DNA of 64,000 bases from Pseudomonadota bacterium (lineage in GTDB: Bacteria > Pseudomonadota > Gammaproteobacteria > Burkholderiales > Rhodocyclaceae): the NCBI GenBank assembly GCA_018241685.1, contig JAFEDJ010000064.1, positions 1 to 64,000 on the forward strand. The letters run 5' to 3'. Position 1 is the stretch's first letter, and each line of letters begins with the position of its first letter. Under the pieces are notes generated by a model that was not told where the DNA came from, made no database searches, and was given only the letters and a program-made list of their open reading frames with translations. The position numbers and the translations under genes are program-made. Below, one piece after another: positions 51,346-63,193 of this stretch.

Positions 51346-52542
51346 ATGCCCAAGAAGATCCTGTTGATGGCCCATGACGTCACGCTGGCGCATTTGGGCC
51401 GCCCCCTGCAGCTGGCGCACTATCTCCAGGAGGCTGGCCACCAAGTCATCCTGGCGGCCTCTGCGGACTCCGCCCGCTTCCTGCACGATTTCCCCGGCCA
51501 AACCCATCTTCTCAAACCCACCGGCAAGGCGAAGTTCATCGACAATCTGGCCAAAGGGCGCCCGGTATTCGATTTCTCCACTCTGCTGCAATACGCGGAA
51601 GAAGACGAACAAGTACTGTCGACTTACCGCCCCGATATGGTGATCGGGGACTTCCGGATCACGCTCTCGATCTCGGCACGTCGCCTGCACATTCCTTACG
51701 CAACCATCACAAACGCCTACTGGAGCCCGGCCTTCTCGCCACGCTTCGTCGTACCTGACCTGCCAATGGTCAGGTATCTGGGTATAGGCCTTTCCCAACT
51801 TCTCTTCGACATCGCACGGCCATTTGCCTTCGCCTATCACTGCCGACCAATGAACGCGCTACGCAGCCATTACGGCCTGCCATCCCTCGGTCACGATCTC
51901 CGCAACATCTACACGGATGCGGACCTTGCCCTGTTCAGCGATATTCCCGAAGTGTACGGGCTTGATGCCGACCTGCCCGATAGCATTTTTCTAGGCCCGA
52001 TCCAGTGGGCTCCCGACCTACCCTTACCGCCTTGGTGGGATGAGTTGGACGTTGGGCGACCAATCATCTACCTCACCCTGGGCAGCTCTGGCGATGAAAA
52101 TTCATTACCGGAAATTGTCAGGCAACTAACCAGCACCGATGCACAGATCATGGTTGCCACGGCCGGAGCCAAACACCTGCCCAGCCATCCGCGCATATTC
52201 AGCGCCGAGTATTTGCCTGGAACTCTGGCCGCAAAACGCGCCGATCTCGTGGTCTGCAACGGCGGGAGCCCCACTTCATACCAAGCCATCGCCTGCGGAA
52301 CCCCCGTCCTCGGCATACCGAGAAACCTGGACCAGTTCCTCAATATGCATTACCTGGAAAAGAACGGGTTGGGGTCCATCATCCGCAACGACGCACTCGT
52401 CCGGGGGCAACTTGGCATGCTAGCCAAGCAGATGCTCGCGGCCCCGGAACTGGCATCGAACGCTTCCGCCTTTGCCAGGATCATCAGCCGCTACAACCCC
52501 GGAACCCAGCTGTCGACAGCCATCAGGACACTCATCCCATGA
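51346..52542 (+). CDS. UDP-glycosyltransferase-like protein (GT1/MGT family)
   Basis: A 398-residue GT-B fold transferase. The N-terminal acceptor domain begins MPKKILLMAHDVTLAHLGRPLQLAHYL. The C-terminal donor domain has PIIYLTLGSSGD, the sugar-nucleotide region VVCNGGSPTSYQAIACGTPVLGIP and DQFLNMHYLEKNGLG, as in macrolide/rhamnosyl-type GT1 enzymes. ATG at 51346 follows AAGGA. It lies 125 bases after the assembly operon and may be read with it. The acceptor is unknown; a glycolipid or exopolysaccharide role is inference. Confidence 0.83.
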   Translation: MPKKILLMAHDVTLAHLGRPLQLAHYLQEAGHQVILAASADSARFLHDFPGQTHLLKPTGKAKFIDNLAKGRPVFDFSTLLQYAEEDEQVLSTYRPDMVIGDFRITLSISARRLHIPYATITNAYWSPAFSPRFVVPDLPMVRYLGIGLSQLLFDIARPFAFAYHCRPMNALRSHYGLPSLGHDLRNIYTDADLALFSDIPEVYGLDADLPDSIFLGPIQWAPDLPLPPWWDELDVGRPIIYLTLGSSGDENSLPEIVRQLTSTDAQIMVATAGAKHLPSHPRIFSAEYLPGTLAAKRADLVVCNGGSPTSYQAIACGTPVLGIPRNLDQFLNMHYLEKNGLGSIIRNDALVRGQLGMLAKQMLAAPELASNASAFARIISRYNPGTQLSTAIRTLIP

Positions 52543-52559
52543 CCACGGCCCAGCATCAC

Positions 52560-53252
52560 CTAAGCATCTGCAGGGGGCCCTGAAGTAGTACCGGCCGCTC
52601 GGATCAAGCGCGCCGGCACCCCGCCCCAGACCTCATCCTTCCGGATATGGGTACCCTTGGTGACCAGAGAGCAAAATCCAACGACGGCACCATCTTCGAT
52701 GACCGCCCCGGCCATGATCACGGAACGGCCGCCAATCGTCACATTGTCGCCAATGCACACCCGATGGTGGGCCAGCTTCCCTGCCGCCTGCGCATGGGGA
52801 ATGATCAGGCAATCGATACCTAACTGGGTTCCGGCGCCAATACTGACCAGATGGGGATCGAAGACAAGTCCTGACGAATACGTCCCCTCTCCTACCTTGC
52901 CGCCCAATGCAATCAGGACCAGCCGCGACAGCGGCACGGGAATGATGCACAAGCGCAGGACAGGCAAGAAGACCATCAGCCAGAACATGATGTACACGAG
53001 ATAACGAAACTCTTCCGCGGACCCAACCGCGAGCTCCCCCTCAGGAAAGGGGAAAAGACTGAGATACGCCCGATAGACCACCACAGTCAGAACAAGAAAC
53101 ACGAACACCACCAACAGCGCGAGCAGTATTTCCCCCCCAAAACGGCCATCAAGCCATTTCATCAGGAGGAATGCACAGCCTCCGGTCAGCAGCAACGGGA
53201 AAGACAACAAGGCAAAGAAAACCAAAATTGGTAAAACAGTAACTTTGCGCAT
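52560..53252 (-). CDS. Membrane-anchored hexapeptide-repeat acyltransferase
   Basis: A 230-residue protein. The N-terminal half has two or three TM helices (LPILVFFALLSFPLLLTGGCAFLL, ILLALLVVFVFLVLTVVVY, FWLMVFLPVLRLCIIPVP). The C-terminal half is a left-handed beta-helix with hexapeptide turns (IGAGTQLGIDCLIIPHA, VCIGDNVTIGGRSVIMAGAVIEDGAVVG), the fold of acyl/acetyltransferases. AAGGAAGG precedes the start. It is convergent with the glycosyltransferase, 17 bases apart. The substrate is unknown; sugar acetylation of an envelope polymer is plausible. Confidence 0.8.
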   Translation of the reverse strand: MRKVTVLPILVFFALLSFPLLLTGGCAFLLMKWLDGRFGGEILLALLVVFVFLVLTVVVYRAYLSLFPFPEGELAVGSAEEFRYLVYIMFWLMVFLPVLRLCIIPVPLSRLVLIALGGKVGEGTYSSGLVFDPHLVSIGAGTQLGIDCLIIPHAQAAGKLAHHRVCIGDNVTIGGRSVIMAGAVIEDGAVVGFCSLVTKGTHIRKDEVWGGVPARLIRAAGTTSGPPADA

Positions 53253-53416
53253 CGCCTTCCTTTCCACCCCACTTTGTCAGACGAGGCCAAGCCACGGGCG
53301 AATTGACCTGCCCCATCACCAACATTCTCACCCGAGTGGGTAATCCGAACCTCCGGACCGCCGCACCAAGCACGCTGGCATGCAGGATAGCGCATGCTGG
53401 CAAGGCTGCACACACG

Positions 53417-53442
53417 CCATACCAATGACCCATACCAATGAC
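53417..53442. repeat. Tandem 13-bp direct repeat upstream of the PEP-CTERM gene
   Basis: CCATACCAATGAC occurs twice in direct succession (53417-53429 and 53430-53442). It is followed by a palindrome CCAAT-GACT-ATTGG that uses the end of the second copy. The repeats lie about 240 bases upstream of the predicted sigma54 start, a distance suitable for an enhancer. No gene was found in 53253-53738 besides these regulatory elements. Confidence 0.6.
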
Positions 53443-53646
53443 TATTGGCCGATGGGAACAAGCGACGGCTGACGGCGCAGTACAAGGCCACGTGCACCTC
53501 GCCAGCGTGCGGGCTCGCAGTCAGTCCCTGTTAGCCCGGCAGCACGTCGTCAGCATGTCGAAAAATTTTACAAGCCTCCGTCGGACACACGCTCTTGCAC
53601 CTTCCCAAAACATCTACACAGCTGTAAACAAATGGAATTTTTTTTC

Positions 53647-53662
53647 TGGCACGGCTCTCGCT
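53647..53662 (+). promoter_or_regulatory. Sigma54 (-24/-12) promoter of the PEP-CTERM gene
   Basis: TGGCACGGCTCTCGCT has GG (53648-53649) and GC (53660-53661) exactly 10 bases apart. The -24 element is consensus, and the -12 element is TCGCT instead of TTGCT. The start is expected near 53673, leaving a 65-base leader to the ATG. RpoN and the PrsK/PrsR two-component system control pepA in floc-forming relatives, which agrees with this site. Confidence 0.8.
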
Positions 53663-53738
53663 TAAAGTCTTTGCAAGGCGATGAACAAAAGAGATTGCCT
53701 AACTTTTACGCAACACCGTTTTCAACTGGAGAGCTTCC

Positions 53739-54773
53739 ATGAAAAAAATGCTTAAAATCGCAGCAGCCCTGGCTGTCATTGGGGCCGCGTCCCAAGCGCA
53801 CGCAGGTTTTTCCGCTCAAACCGTCACCATCGACCCCGATGGGGCCGGTGGTGCGTTCGGCGATATTTCCGTCACCTCCCTGAACTGGCTGGCCGGTAAC
53901 GCCGTCACCGTTGGCGCCGGCGGCTCCACGGGCCAAACGATCGCATCCCTGAACAGCTCGCTGTCCAGCGGCACCGCTGTCTTCCAGAGCTACTACCAAG
54001 CCCAGCTGAACACCTTTGTGTATAACAATGGTGGCTCTTCCAGCACTTACACTCCGGTCGGCCAATGGACCGTCCAGGCCAGCTTCCAGGAAGCTGCGAC
54101 TGCCACCAGCGTGGGGGCGGCCAACATTTCCCTGAGCCCGATCAGCGGCACGGTTTCCATTTACTACAACGCTGTCCAGACGGCCAACGACATCACCGGC
54201 ACCGGCTACAGTGACGGCATCAAGATCCTGCAAGGCACGATCGTCGGCGGCTCCGGAACTTTCCAGAACACCACCTTCATCAATGATCTGCTGGTTTCGC
54301 TGGGTCTCATCCCGAGCAATCCGACCCCGATCACCGACCTGGACCATTTCGGCGCCAACGACGCCCCTGGTATCAAGTCGATCCAGGGTAACGGTCAAAG
54401 CTCGCTGGTGGTAGACATCGGCGCATCGGTTGGTGACTTTATCGATAGCAACTTCTTCAAGACCAACATCACGTCGATGTCCCTTGTTGACGGCGGCGAC
54501 GTGAGTGATACCGGCCAGCTGGTTGATCCGTTCTCGCAAGCCAACCCGTCCGACCAAATCGTCGGCTACACGCCGCAATACGGTGGCGCCCTCGGCGACA
54601 CCAACGGCGTTATTGCTGCGAACGACGGTACGACCTTTAGCCGCAACAGCGACTTCCAGTTCCAGACGACCAACGTCACCTCGTTCCAATACAAGGTGCC
54701 TGAACCCGGTTCCCTGGCCCTGGTTGGCCTTGGTTTCGCTCTGACTGGCGCCCTGCGCCGCCGCAAGGCCTAA
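53739..54773 (+). CDS. pepA: PEP-CTERM surface protein, PepA-like (floc-associated)
   Basis: A 344-residue exported protein. A signal peptide (MKKMLKIAAALAVIGAASQAHA) is followed by a Ser/Thr/Gly/Asn-rich beta-rich body with no Cys, and a C-terminal PEP-CTERM sorting signal: VPEPGSLALVGLGFAL then the basic tail RRRKA. Exosortase would cleave at the PEP motif; none is encoded in this window. The N-terminal sequence after the signal (TVTIDPDGAGG) resembles the PepA flocculation protein of Zoogloea-type bacteria. AT-skewed, balanced codon use suggests high expression. A strong terminator follows. Confidence 0.85.
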   Translation: MKKMLKIAAALAVIGAASQAHAGFSAQTVTIDPDGAGGAFGDISVTSLNWLAGNAVTVGAGGSTGQTIASLNSSLSSGTAVFQSYYQAQLNTFVYNNGGSSSTYTPVGQWTVQASFQEAATATSVGAANISLSPISGTVSIYYNAVQTANDITGTGYSDGIKILQGTIVGGSGTFQNTTFINDLLVSLGLIPSNPTPITDLDHFGANDAPGIKSIQGNGQSSLVVDIGASVGDFIDSNFFKTNITSMSLVDGGDVSDTGQLVDPFSQANPSDQIVGYTPQYGGALGDTNGVIAANDGTTFSRNSDFQFQTTNVTSFQYKVPEPGSLALVGLGFALTGALRRRKA

Positions 54774-54817
54774 GAGAGATCGCGGCAGCCCTTAGGGCAG
54801 CTTTCTCCTGCAGTTCA

Positions 54818-54847
54818 AAAGCCGCCCGGTTCAAACCGGGCGGCTTT
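54818..54847 (+). terminator. Terminator after the PEP-CTERM gene
   Basis: A stem AAAGCCGCCCGGT/ACCGGGCGGCTTT (54818-54830 and 54835-54847) with a TCAA loop is followed by further T residues on the plus strand. It isolates pepA from the ABC permease genes. Confidence 0.9.
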
Positions 54848-54968
54848 TTCATTTATGTCGCTCCATGAGCTCCGCAAGAGACTCAGCCCCAAGCCCAGCG
54901 GTTGATCAGGTCATGCACAGAGTCTATACAATGGCGATCTCCGTCTCGACAAGCCGCACCCGATCAAC

Positions 54969-56204
54969 ATGTCGCTAGATATCTACCTTCGCGATCTGAC
55001 ACTTGCATCCCGAAATGTCATTCGGCAGCGTCGGCGCTCACTGTTTGCATTGGCGATCATTTCCGGGGGGGTTATCGCGCTCATGCTGGCGGGCGGATTC
55101 GTCCAATGGATCTTCGATAACATCCGTGAAACCACCATCCGGGCCCAATTAGGCCATGTCCAGGTGGTACGCCCAGGTTATTTCGAGAAGGGCATCGCTG
55201 ATCCATACTCTTACCTGCTTCCCAAGAACGACCCGCTTTTCGAGCAACTCAGCCAAGCCCCTGGCGTCCTGACCGTCACACCCCGTCTCGTCTTCACAGG
55301 GTTGATCAGCCATGGGGACGCCAGCATCGGGTTTTCAGGTGAAGGCGTGGATCCCGTGCGAGAACGGGATCTCAGCAAGGATCTGCACATCGTCGAAGGA
55401 GAAGCGCTTTCCGCGGACGAGCCCAAGGGAATCATCGTCGGAGAAGGCTTGGCCGCCAATCTCGGCGTGAAGGCCGGAGACACGGTGGTGCTGCTTAGCG
55501 CCAGCAAGAAAGGGAGTCTAAGCGCCGTCGAATGCCGGATCCGCGGCCTGTTCATGACATCCACCAAAGCTTACGACGATGCCTTCCTGCGCGCACCATT
55601 ACCAATTGCCCAGCAACTATCCAAAGTCACCGGAGCCACCAATTGGCTCATCCTTCTGAAGCACACCGACGACACCGACTCATTCATCAGTCAAGCCAAG
55701 GCCGCCCACCAACGCAACGATATACAATTCGTGGCTTGGCATGAGCTGGCCGACTTCTACAAGAAGAGCGTTGCCCTGATGTCGAGGCAAATTGGCGGTG
55801 TGGAATTGCTGATCGCATTCATCATTATCCTGTCGATCAGCAATACCCTGTCGATGGCGGTGATCGAACGGACAGGCGAAATCGGCACCGTCATGGCCCT
55901 GGGTGTCAAAGCCAGCGGGGTGCTGCGCACCTTCCTGCTCGAGGGCCTATTGCTTGGCGTTATCGGGGGGCTGATCGGCATCGCCATCGGCTCCACCCTT
56001 GCAGCCATCATTTCCCACTTCGGGATCCCCATGCCACCGGCACCGGGGATGGCTCGCGGATTCACAGCCCAGATCAACATCAACTCGAGAATCCTCGCTG
56101 AAGCGATGACCATGGCCGTTCTCACCACACTGCTGGCCAGCATCGTCCCGGCCTGGAAGGCATCACGCATGAACATCGTGGACGCGCTGCGTCACCAGCG
56201 CTAG
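54969..56204 (+). CDS. FtsX-family ABC transporter permease (LolC/MacB type), first of pair
   Basis: A 411-residue permease with one N-terminal TM helix (about 26-48), a large periplasmic MacB-like domain (about 50-270) and three C-terminal TM helices in the FtsX domain (ELLIAFIIILSISNTLSMAVIERTGEIGTVMALG, VIGGLIGIAIGSTLAAII, TMAVLTTLLASIVPAW). Such proteins act in mechanotransmission, lipoprotein release or export. It is followed 9 bases later by a second permease of the same architecture. No ATP-binding or membrane-fusion gene is adjacent, so the ATPase must be elsewhere. Confidence 0.87.
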   Translation: MSLDIYLRDLTLASRNVIRQRRRSLFALAIISGGVIALMLAGGFVQWIFDNIRETTIRAQLGHVQVVRPGYFEKGIADPYSYLLPKNDPLFEQLSQAPGVLTVTPRLVFTGLISHGDASIGFSGEGVDPVRERDLSKDLHIVEGEALSADEPKGIIVGEGLAANLGVKAGDTVVLLSASKKGSLSAVECRIRGLFMTSTKAYDDAFLRAPLPIAQQLSKVTGATNWLILLKHTDDTDSFISQAKAAHQRNDIQFVAWHELADFYKKSVALMSRQIGGVELLIAFIIILSISNTLSMAVIERTGEIGTVMALGVKASGVLRTFLLEGLLLGVIGGLIGIAIGSTLAAIISHFGIPMPPAPGMARGFTAQININSRILAEAMTMAVLTTLLASIVPAWKASRMNIVDALRHQR

Positions 56205-56213
56205 GAGCCGCCT

Positions 56214-57428
56214 ATGTATCTCAAGCTCGCGCTCCGCAATGTGCTCCGACAAAAAACCCGCACCGCGATGACCCTTGCGGCCATTGTTTTCGGTGTAATC
56301 GGCCTGATCCTGGCGGGCGGCTTCGTGCAAGACACCTTCATCCAGTTGGGCGAGGTCATCATCCACTCGCAAACCGGGCATCTGCAGGTTTTCAAGAAGG
56401 ATTTCGTGGAAAAGGGCACCCGCTCCCCCGAACGCTACCTCATCGACACGCCAGCCAAACTGGCCTCCAGCATCGAGAAACATGCAGGTGTCGATCAGGT
56501 CATGGGACGCATCTATTTCTCAGGCCTGTTGAACAACGGCAAACGGGATCTTTCGATCATCGGGGAAGGGGTCGAGCCGGACAAGGAAACCAAGCTCGGC
56601 AGCTTCATCATGATCTCCGAGGGACGCCACCTGAAGGATAGCGATCACGAAGGCATCCTCGTCGGCCAAGGTGTCGCCAGAACACTGGGACTGAAGCCCG
56701 GTGACCGCATCACGCTCGTCCTGTCGGCGGCGGAAGGCGCAATGAACACCCAGGACTTTGAAGTCATTGGTGTGTTCCAGAGCTTCTCCAAGGACTTCGA
56801 CGCACGGGCGGTCCGCATTCCCCTGGCTGCCGCCCAGGAGCTGATGTTCACAAAGGGCGCCAACATGCTCGTGGTGTCGCTACACAAGACCCAGGATACT
56901 GACCGGGTCCTTGCCGAATTGAGCGCCGAACTCCAAGGCAGCCCATACGACGTTCGCAGCTGGAAAAACCTGTCCGATTTCTACGAAAAGACGGTTCAAC
57001 TCTACGATCGCCAGTTCGGCGTTCTGCAGTTGATCATCTTGTTGATGGTACTGCTGTCGGTGACCAACAGCGTCAATATGAGCGTCTTCGAGCGTCAGGG
57101 CGAATTCGGCACCATGCAGGCGCTCGGCAACAGCTCAAGGGACATCATTCAGTTGATCCTTACCGAGAGTGCCATCCTGGGTCTCGCAGGTGCCGTGATC
57201 GGGGTTTTTCTCGGCGTAATGGCGGCGCTGGGAATCTCCGCCATCGGCATCCCCATGCCACCGCCTCCGAATGCCAACGTGGGCTATACCGCGTTCATCC
57301 GCATCGTGCCGATGACGCTTCTGACATCGGGCTGCGTCGGGTTCCTGGGAACCGTACTGGCCTCAATCCTGCCGGCCTTCAAGGTAACCCGACTACAGGT
57401 CGTCGATGCCCTGCGCCAGAACGTCTGA
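56214..57428 (+). CDS. FtsX-family ABC transporter permease (LolC/MacB type), second of pair
   Basis: A 404-residue permease with the same plan as its neighbour: N-terminal TM (about 20-42), periplasmic domain, and C-terminal FtsX domain (LQLIILLMVLLSVTNSVNMSVFERQGEFGTMQALG, AVIGVFLGVMAALGISAIGIPMPPPPN, LLTSGCVGFLGTVLASILP). Shared motifs, such as LAGGFVQ near the first TM and IPMPP near the C-terminus, show that the two genes arose by duplication and probably form a heterodimer. Confidence 0.87.
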   Translation: MYLKLALRNVLRQKTRTAMTLAAIVFGVIGLILAGGFVQDTFIQLGEVIIHSQTGHLQVFKKDFVEKGTRSPERYLIDTPAKLASSIEKHAGVDQVMGRIYFSGLLNNGKRDLSIIGEGVEPDKETKLGSFIMISEGRHLKDSDHEGILVGQGVARTLGLKPGDRITLVLSAAEGAMNTQDFEVIGVFQSFSKDFDARAVRIPLAAAQELMFTKGANMLVVSLHKTQDTDRVLAELSAELQGSPYDVRSWKNLSDFYEKTVQLYDRQFGVLQLIILLMVLLSVTNSVNMSVFERQGEFGTMQALGNSSRDIIQLILTESAILGLAGAVIGVFLGVMAALGISAIGIPMPPPPNANVGYTAFIRIVPMTLLTSGCVGFLGTVLASILPAFKVTRLQVVDALRQNV

Positions 57429-57448
57429 CGCTGGGCCGTCAACTACGG

Positions 57449-58687
57449 TTAAGAGCGGTAATCCGCGTTGATCTTCACGTAGTCATAGGAGAAGTCGCAG
57501 CTCCAAAGGGTAGCTGCAATTTCTCCGCGGCCCAGATCGACCCGGATGGTGATCTCTGCTGCAGCCATGACTCGTGCGCCTGCTTCTTCCTGATAGCTTG
57601 CAGCGCGCCCGCCCTTTTCGGCCACCAGCACTTCCTCGCCATTGCTGGCCAGCCAGACACGCAATGACGACACATCCAGATCGCCGATACCGGCATAGCC
57701 GATGGCGGCCAGAATTCGGCCCAGATTCGGGTCGGACGCGAAGAAGGCGGTCTTGACCAGCGGCGAATGGCCGATTGCGTAGCCCACCTTGCGGCATTCT
57801 TCGCGGTCCTTGCCTCCTTCGATCTGCAGGGTGATGAACTTGGTCGCGCCCTCGCCATCGCGCACGATGGCTTGGGCCAGCCAGATCGACACATCCAGCA
57901 CTGCGGAGCGGAAGGCCGCATAGTCTGCCGACGTCGTATCGGCGATGCTGGCATTGCCGGCCTGGCCAGTGGCAATGAGAATGTAGCTGTCGTTGGTGGA
58001 GGTGTCGCCATCGACGGTGATGCTATTGAAGGACAGATCAGCCACTTCCTTCAGCAAGGCATCCAGGACCGGCTGGGCGACATCTGCATCCGTGGCCAGG
58101 AAGCCCAGCATGGTCGCCATATTCGGCTTGATCATGCCAGCCCCCTTGGAGATACCGGTCAACGTCACCCTCTTGCCGCCGATCTGCACTTGGCGGGAAG
58201 TGGCCTTGGCCACCGTATCGGTAGTCATGATGCCGTGGGCTGCGTCGTACCACCCATCCGCCTTGAGGGCTGCCTTGGCGCCCGGCAAGCCGGCCACCAG
58301 CCGCTCCACCGGCAGCGGCTCGAGGATCACGCCGGTCGAGAACGGAAGCACCTGACCAGGCTCGACAGCCAGTTCCGCTGCGACCGCAGCACAGGTCTCT
58401 CGAGCCGCCGCCAAGCCCGGTTCGCCAGTACCGGCATTGGCGACACCGGTATTGATCACGAGCGCACGGATGTTTCCGGATGGGAGATGTGCCTTGCACA
58501 CCTGGACGGGCGCGGCGCAGAAACGGTTTTGCGTGAACACGCCAGCAACACGGGAACCCGGCGCCAATTCGATCAGCGTCAGATCCTTCCGGTTAGCCTT
58601 GCGGACACCAGCCTCGGTCACACCGAGACGGACACCGGCAACGGGCAAGAGGGCTGCAGCATCAGGGGGAGAAAGCAGAACGGGCAT
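57449..58687 (-). CDS. argJ: Bifunctional glutamate N-acetyltransferase/amino-acid acetyltransferase ArgJ
   Basis: Transfers acetyl from N-acetylornithine to glutamate (and may use acetyl-CoA) in arginine biosynthesis. It has 412 residues. The self-cleavage site is in KGAGMIKPNMATMLGF, with Thr191 as the new N-terminal nucleophile. The oxyanion residues are in FSTGVI (Thr117-Gly118), and the C-terminus NADYRS is typical. It is convergent with the ABC permease operon, with a 20-base gap. Confidence 0.97.
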   Translation of the reverse strand: MPVLLSPPDAAALLPVAGVRLGVTEAGVRKANRKDLTLIELAPGSRVAGVFTQNRFCAAPVQVCKAHLPSGNIRALVINTGVANAGTGEPGLAAARETCAAVAAELAVEPGQVLPFSTGVILEPLPVERLVAGLPGAKAALKADGWYDAAHGIMTTDTVAKATSRQVQIGGKRVTLTGISKGAGMIKPNMATMLGFLATDADVAQPVLDALLKEVADLSFNSITVDGDTSTNDSYILIATGQAGNASIADTTSADYAAFRSAVLDVSIWLAQAIVRDGEGATKFITLQIEGGKDREECRKVGYAIGHSPLVKTAFFASDPNLGRILAAIGYAGIGDLDVSSLRVWLASNGEEVLVAEKGGRAASYQEEAGARVMAAAEITIRVDLGRGEIAATLWSCDFSYDYVKINADYRS

Positions 58688-58777
58688 GACAGGACTCCGG
58701 AAACAAGTGCGGATGAATAAAGACCCGCAATGATAATCCTGGAGTCCTTACCGGCGCACCCGCGACCTGTACCTGTC

Positions 58778-60217
58778 TCACCACTTGGCCTGAGAATAAT
58801 CGCTGTCTGACGCACGCATCCCGACGGCCAGGCTTGCTTGCAATGCGAAATGCTGGACAGCACGCCAGCTCTCATCGTCAAGTGGCTTGCCCCCCCGATC
58901 GGCATACAGCACGCCGATCCATCGATTGGCCATGCCGAAAGGCACGACAAAAGCGTGGTTACAAGCGGTCACCCGTAACAGACGACGGATCTCCTTCTGA
59001 CTGCGCTTTGGTGTAACCCAGCCAGCCACTCCGCTGTCGATGGCCGCATCGATCACATCTTCTGGATCGCCGTCCATCCGGAACGCAAACTGGGCGCACA
59101 AGCTCTCGCCACCAACACCCAACGCAGCCTTGCCCTGCAGCTCACTCCGGCCTGGCGTCAGCAAGGCAACAACCACGCGCTCGAAGCCGACACCTCGATA
59201 CACGCCTTCGAGCACCAGTTGAAGAATGTCGGCAATGCTCGCGCGGCTCAAGGTCAGTGCAGTCAGGTCATGCAGAATCCGCAACTGCAAGCCGGCATCC
59301 GGCCCCGCCGGAACCACGACCGCAGGCACTTCAGGCTCAGCCGGCAGGTCTCGATGCGGGATGATCCTGGCCGCCTCCGGCGCCCCGAAGGTACCGGCCA
59401 CCCGCGCCGCTTCATTGGCATTGGCAATCACCTCCGCCTGTACGACCGAGACACTTTGCCCAAGGTAATCAGCCACATCGCGGATGGCCTGCCTGCCGGC
59501 AGGAGAGTCCCAGCCGCTTTCCGCCGCACGGGCCAGCCGATGCCCGAGGACGACAGCCCGCTCCGGACCGCGGCTGCGCGGATCCCCTTCCAGGGCCGCC
59601 GCCACCAGGCTGCCAAGACGCCATTCACGGACCAAGCCGACCGACAGATGCCGTAGCGGAAAACCCAGCACGATCTGCTGCGCCTCCTCCTCGCGCATCT
59701 GGGACTGGGTAAGGCAGCGGTCGAGAGTCTGCGCGTGCGCACCGCCGAAACACCAAAACGCCATTTCACCGACGCGTGCCAGCAGCGCGGCGATAAAAAC
59801 CTCTTCACCGGATCCGTCGCCCCGTCGCGCCGATACCCAACGCGCCTGCACTGCGGCGTGGAAACTACGAGCCATCTCAATCTGCACACGGCTACGCACA
59901 CCACCCTTCAACAGGGAATCGATCAGCGACACCGACAGCGCAAGTTCCGCAACCGGATCGAAGCCCAGCACCACAATGGCTCGCGACACCGTATTGACGC
60001 TCTGGCGCGCGTTGTTGAAATAGGCGCTGTTGGCAAGGCGCAAGACCTTGGACGTCATCGGCGCATCCTTGAGGATGACCTGCGCCAACGCCGACGCCGA
60101 CGCCCGCTCATCGCTCATGATCTCGCGCAGGGCCTGGACCGTATGCCCGAAGACGGGCATTTCACACCCGCGAATCCGCTCAATCCACGCCGACAAATCC
60201 TGATCGTTCTGACTCAT
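58778..60217 (-). CDS. HDOD-GAF signalling protein
   Basis: A 479-residue cytoplasmic protein. An HDOD domain (about 15-215; KDAPMTSKVLRLANSAYFN, VSRAIVVLGFDPVAELALSVSL) is followed by a linker with a Pro-rich stretch (about 285-305) and a GAF domain (about 310-465; DLTALTLSRASIADILQLVLEGVYRGVGFERVVVALL). HDOD proteins lack the HD catalytic residues and regulate motility, c-di-GMP or stress pathways. It sits between secA and argJ; I see no operon link and no ligand. Confidence 0.87.
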   Translation of the reverse strand: MSQNDQDLSAWIERIRGCEMPVFGHTVQALREIMSDERASASALAQVILKDAPMTSKVLRLANSAYFNNARQSVNTVSRAIVVLGFDPVAELALSVSLIDSLLKGGVRSRVQIEMARSFHAAVQARWVSARRGDGSGEEVFIAALLARVGEMAFWCFGGAHAQTLDRCLTQSQMREEEAQQIVLGFPLRHLSVGLVREWRLGSLVAAALEGDPRSRGPERAVVLGHRLARAAESGWDSPAGRQAIRDVADYLGQSVSVVQAEVIANANEAARVAGTFGAPEAARIIPHRDLPAEPEVPAVVVPAGPDAGLQLRILHDLTALTLSRASIADILQLVLEGVYRGVGFERVVVALLTPGRSELQGKAALGVGGESLCAQFAFRMDGDPEDVIDAAIDSGVAGWVTPKRSQKEIRRLLRVTACNHAFVVPFGMANRWIGVLYADRGGKPLDDESWRAVQHFALQASLAVGMRASDSDYSQAKW

Positions 60218-60280
60218 GCCCTCACCTCTCGCCCCATAACGGCTGCCGGCTGCCCATCTTGAGGCAGACTGTAAACGAAC

Positions 60281-60303
60281 GGGGCCGGCATGACGCCGGC
60301 CCC
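60281..60303 (-). terminator. Probable terminator after secA
   Basis: A perfect 9-bp stem GGGGCCGGC/GCCGGCCCC (60281-60289 and 60295-60303) with a 5-base loop lies about 20 bases past the secA stop. The following minus-strand sequence GTTCGTTTAC is only moderately U-rich, so efficiency is uncertain. Confidence 0.6.
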
Positions 60304-60323
60304 GTAGTCCACATCAAGCTAAC

Positions 60324-63050
<2,727 letters not shown>

Positions 63051-63193
63051 TTGATTTGGAAGGGAAAACGCGGCAAAACGCCGATTCTAACATGACGTCC
63101 GGACGCGGCCGTGACAGGCCTGCGGACCGGCGCCCGCTTGTACGACACAAAGCTTCTCCATAGCATGGGGGCGCATCCCGGAAATCCAAGCCC

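Noticed and set aside
53417..53442. The two 13-bp copies as a CRISPR or mobile-element trace
   Set aside because: There are only two copies with no spacer between them, no terminal inverted repeats and no transposase or cas gene nearby.
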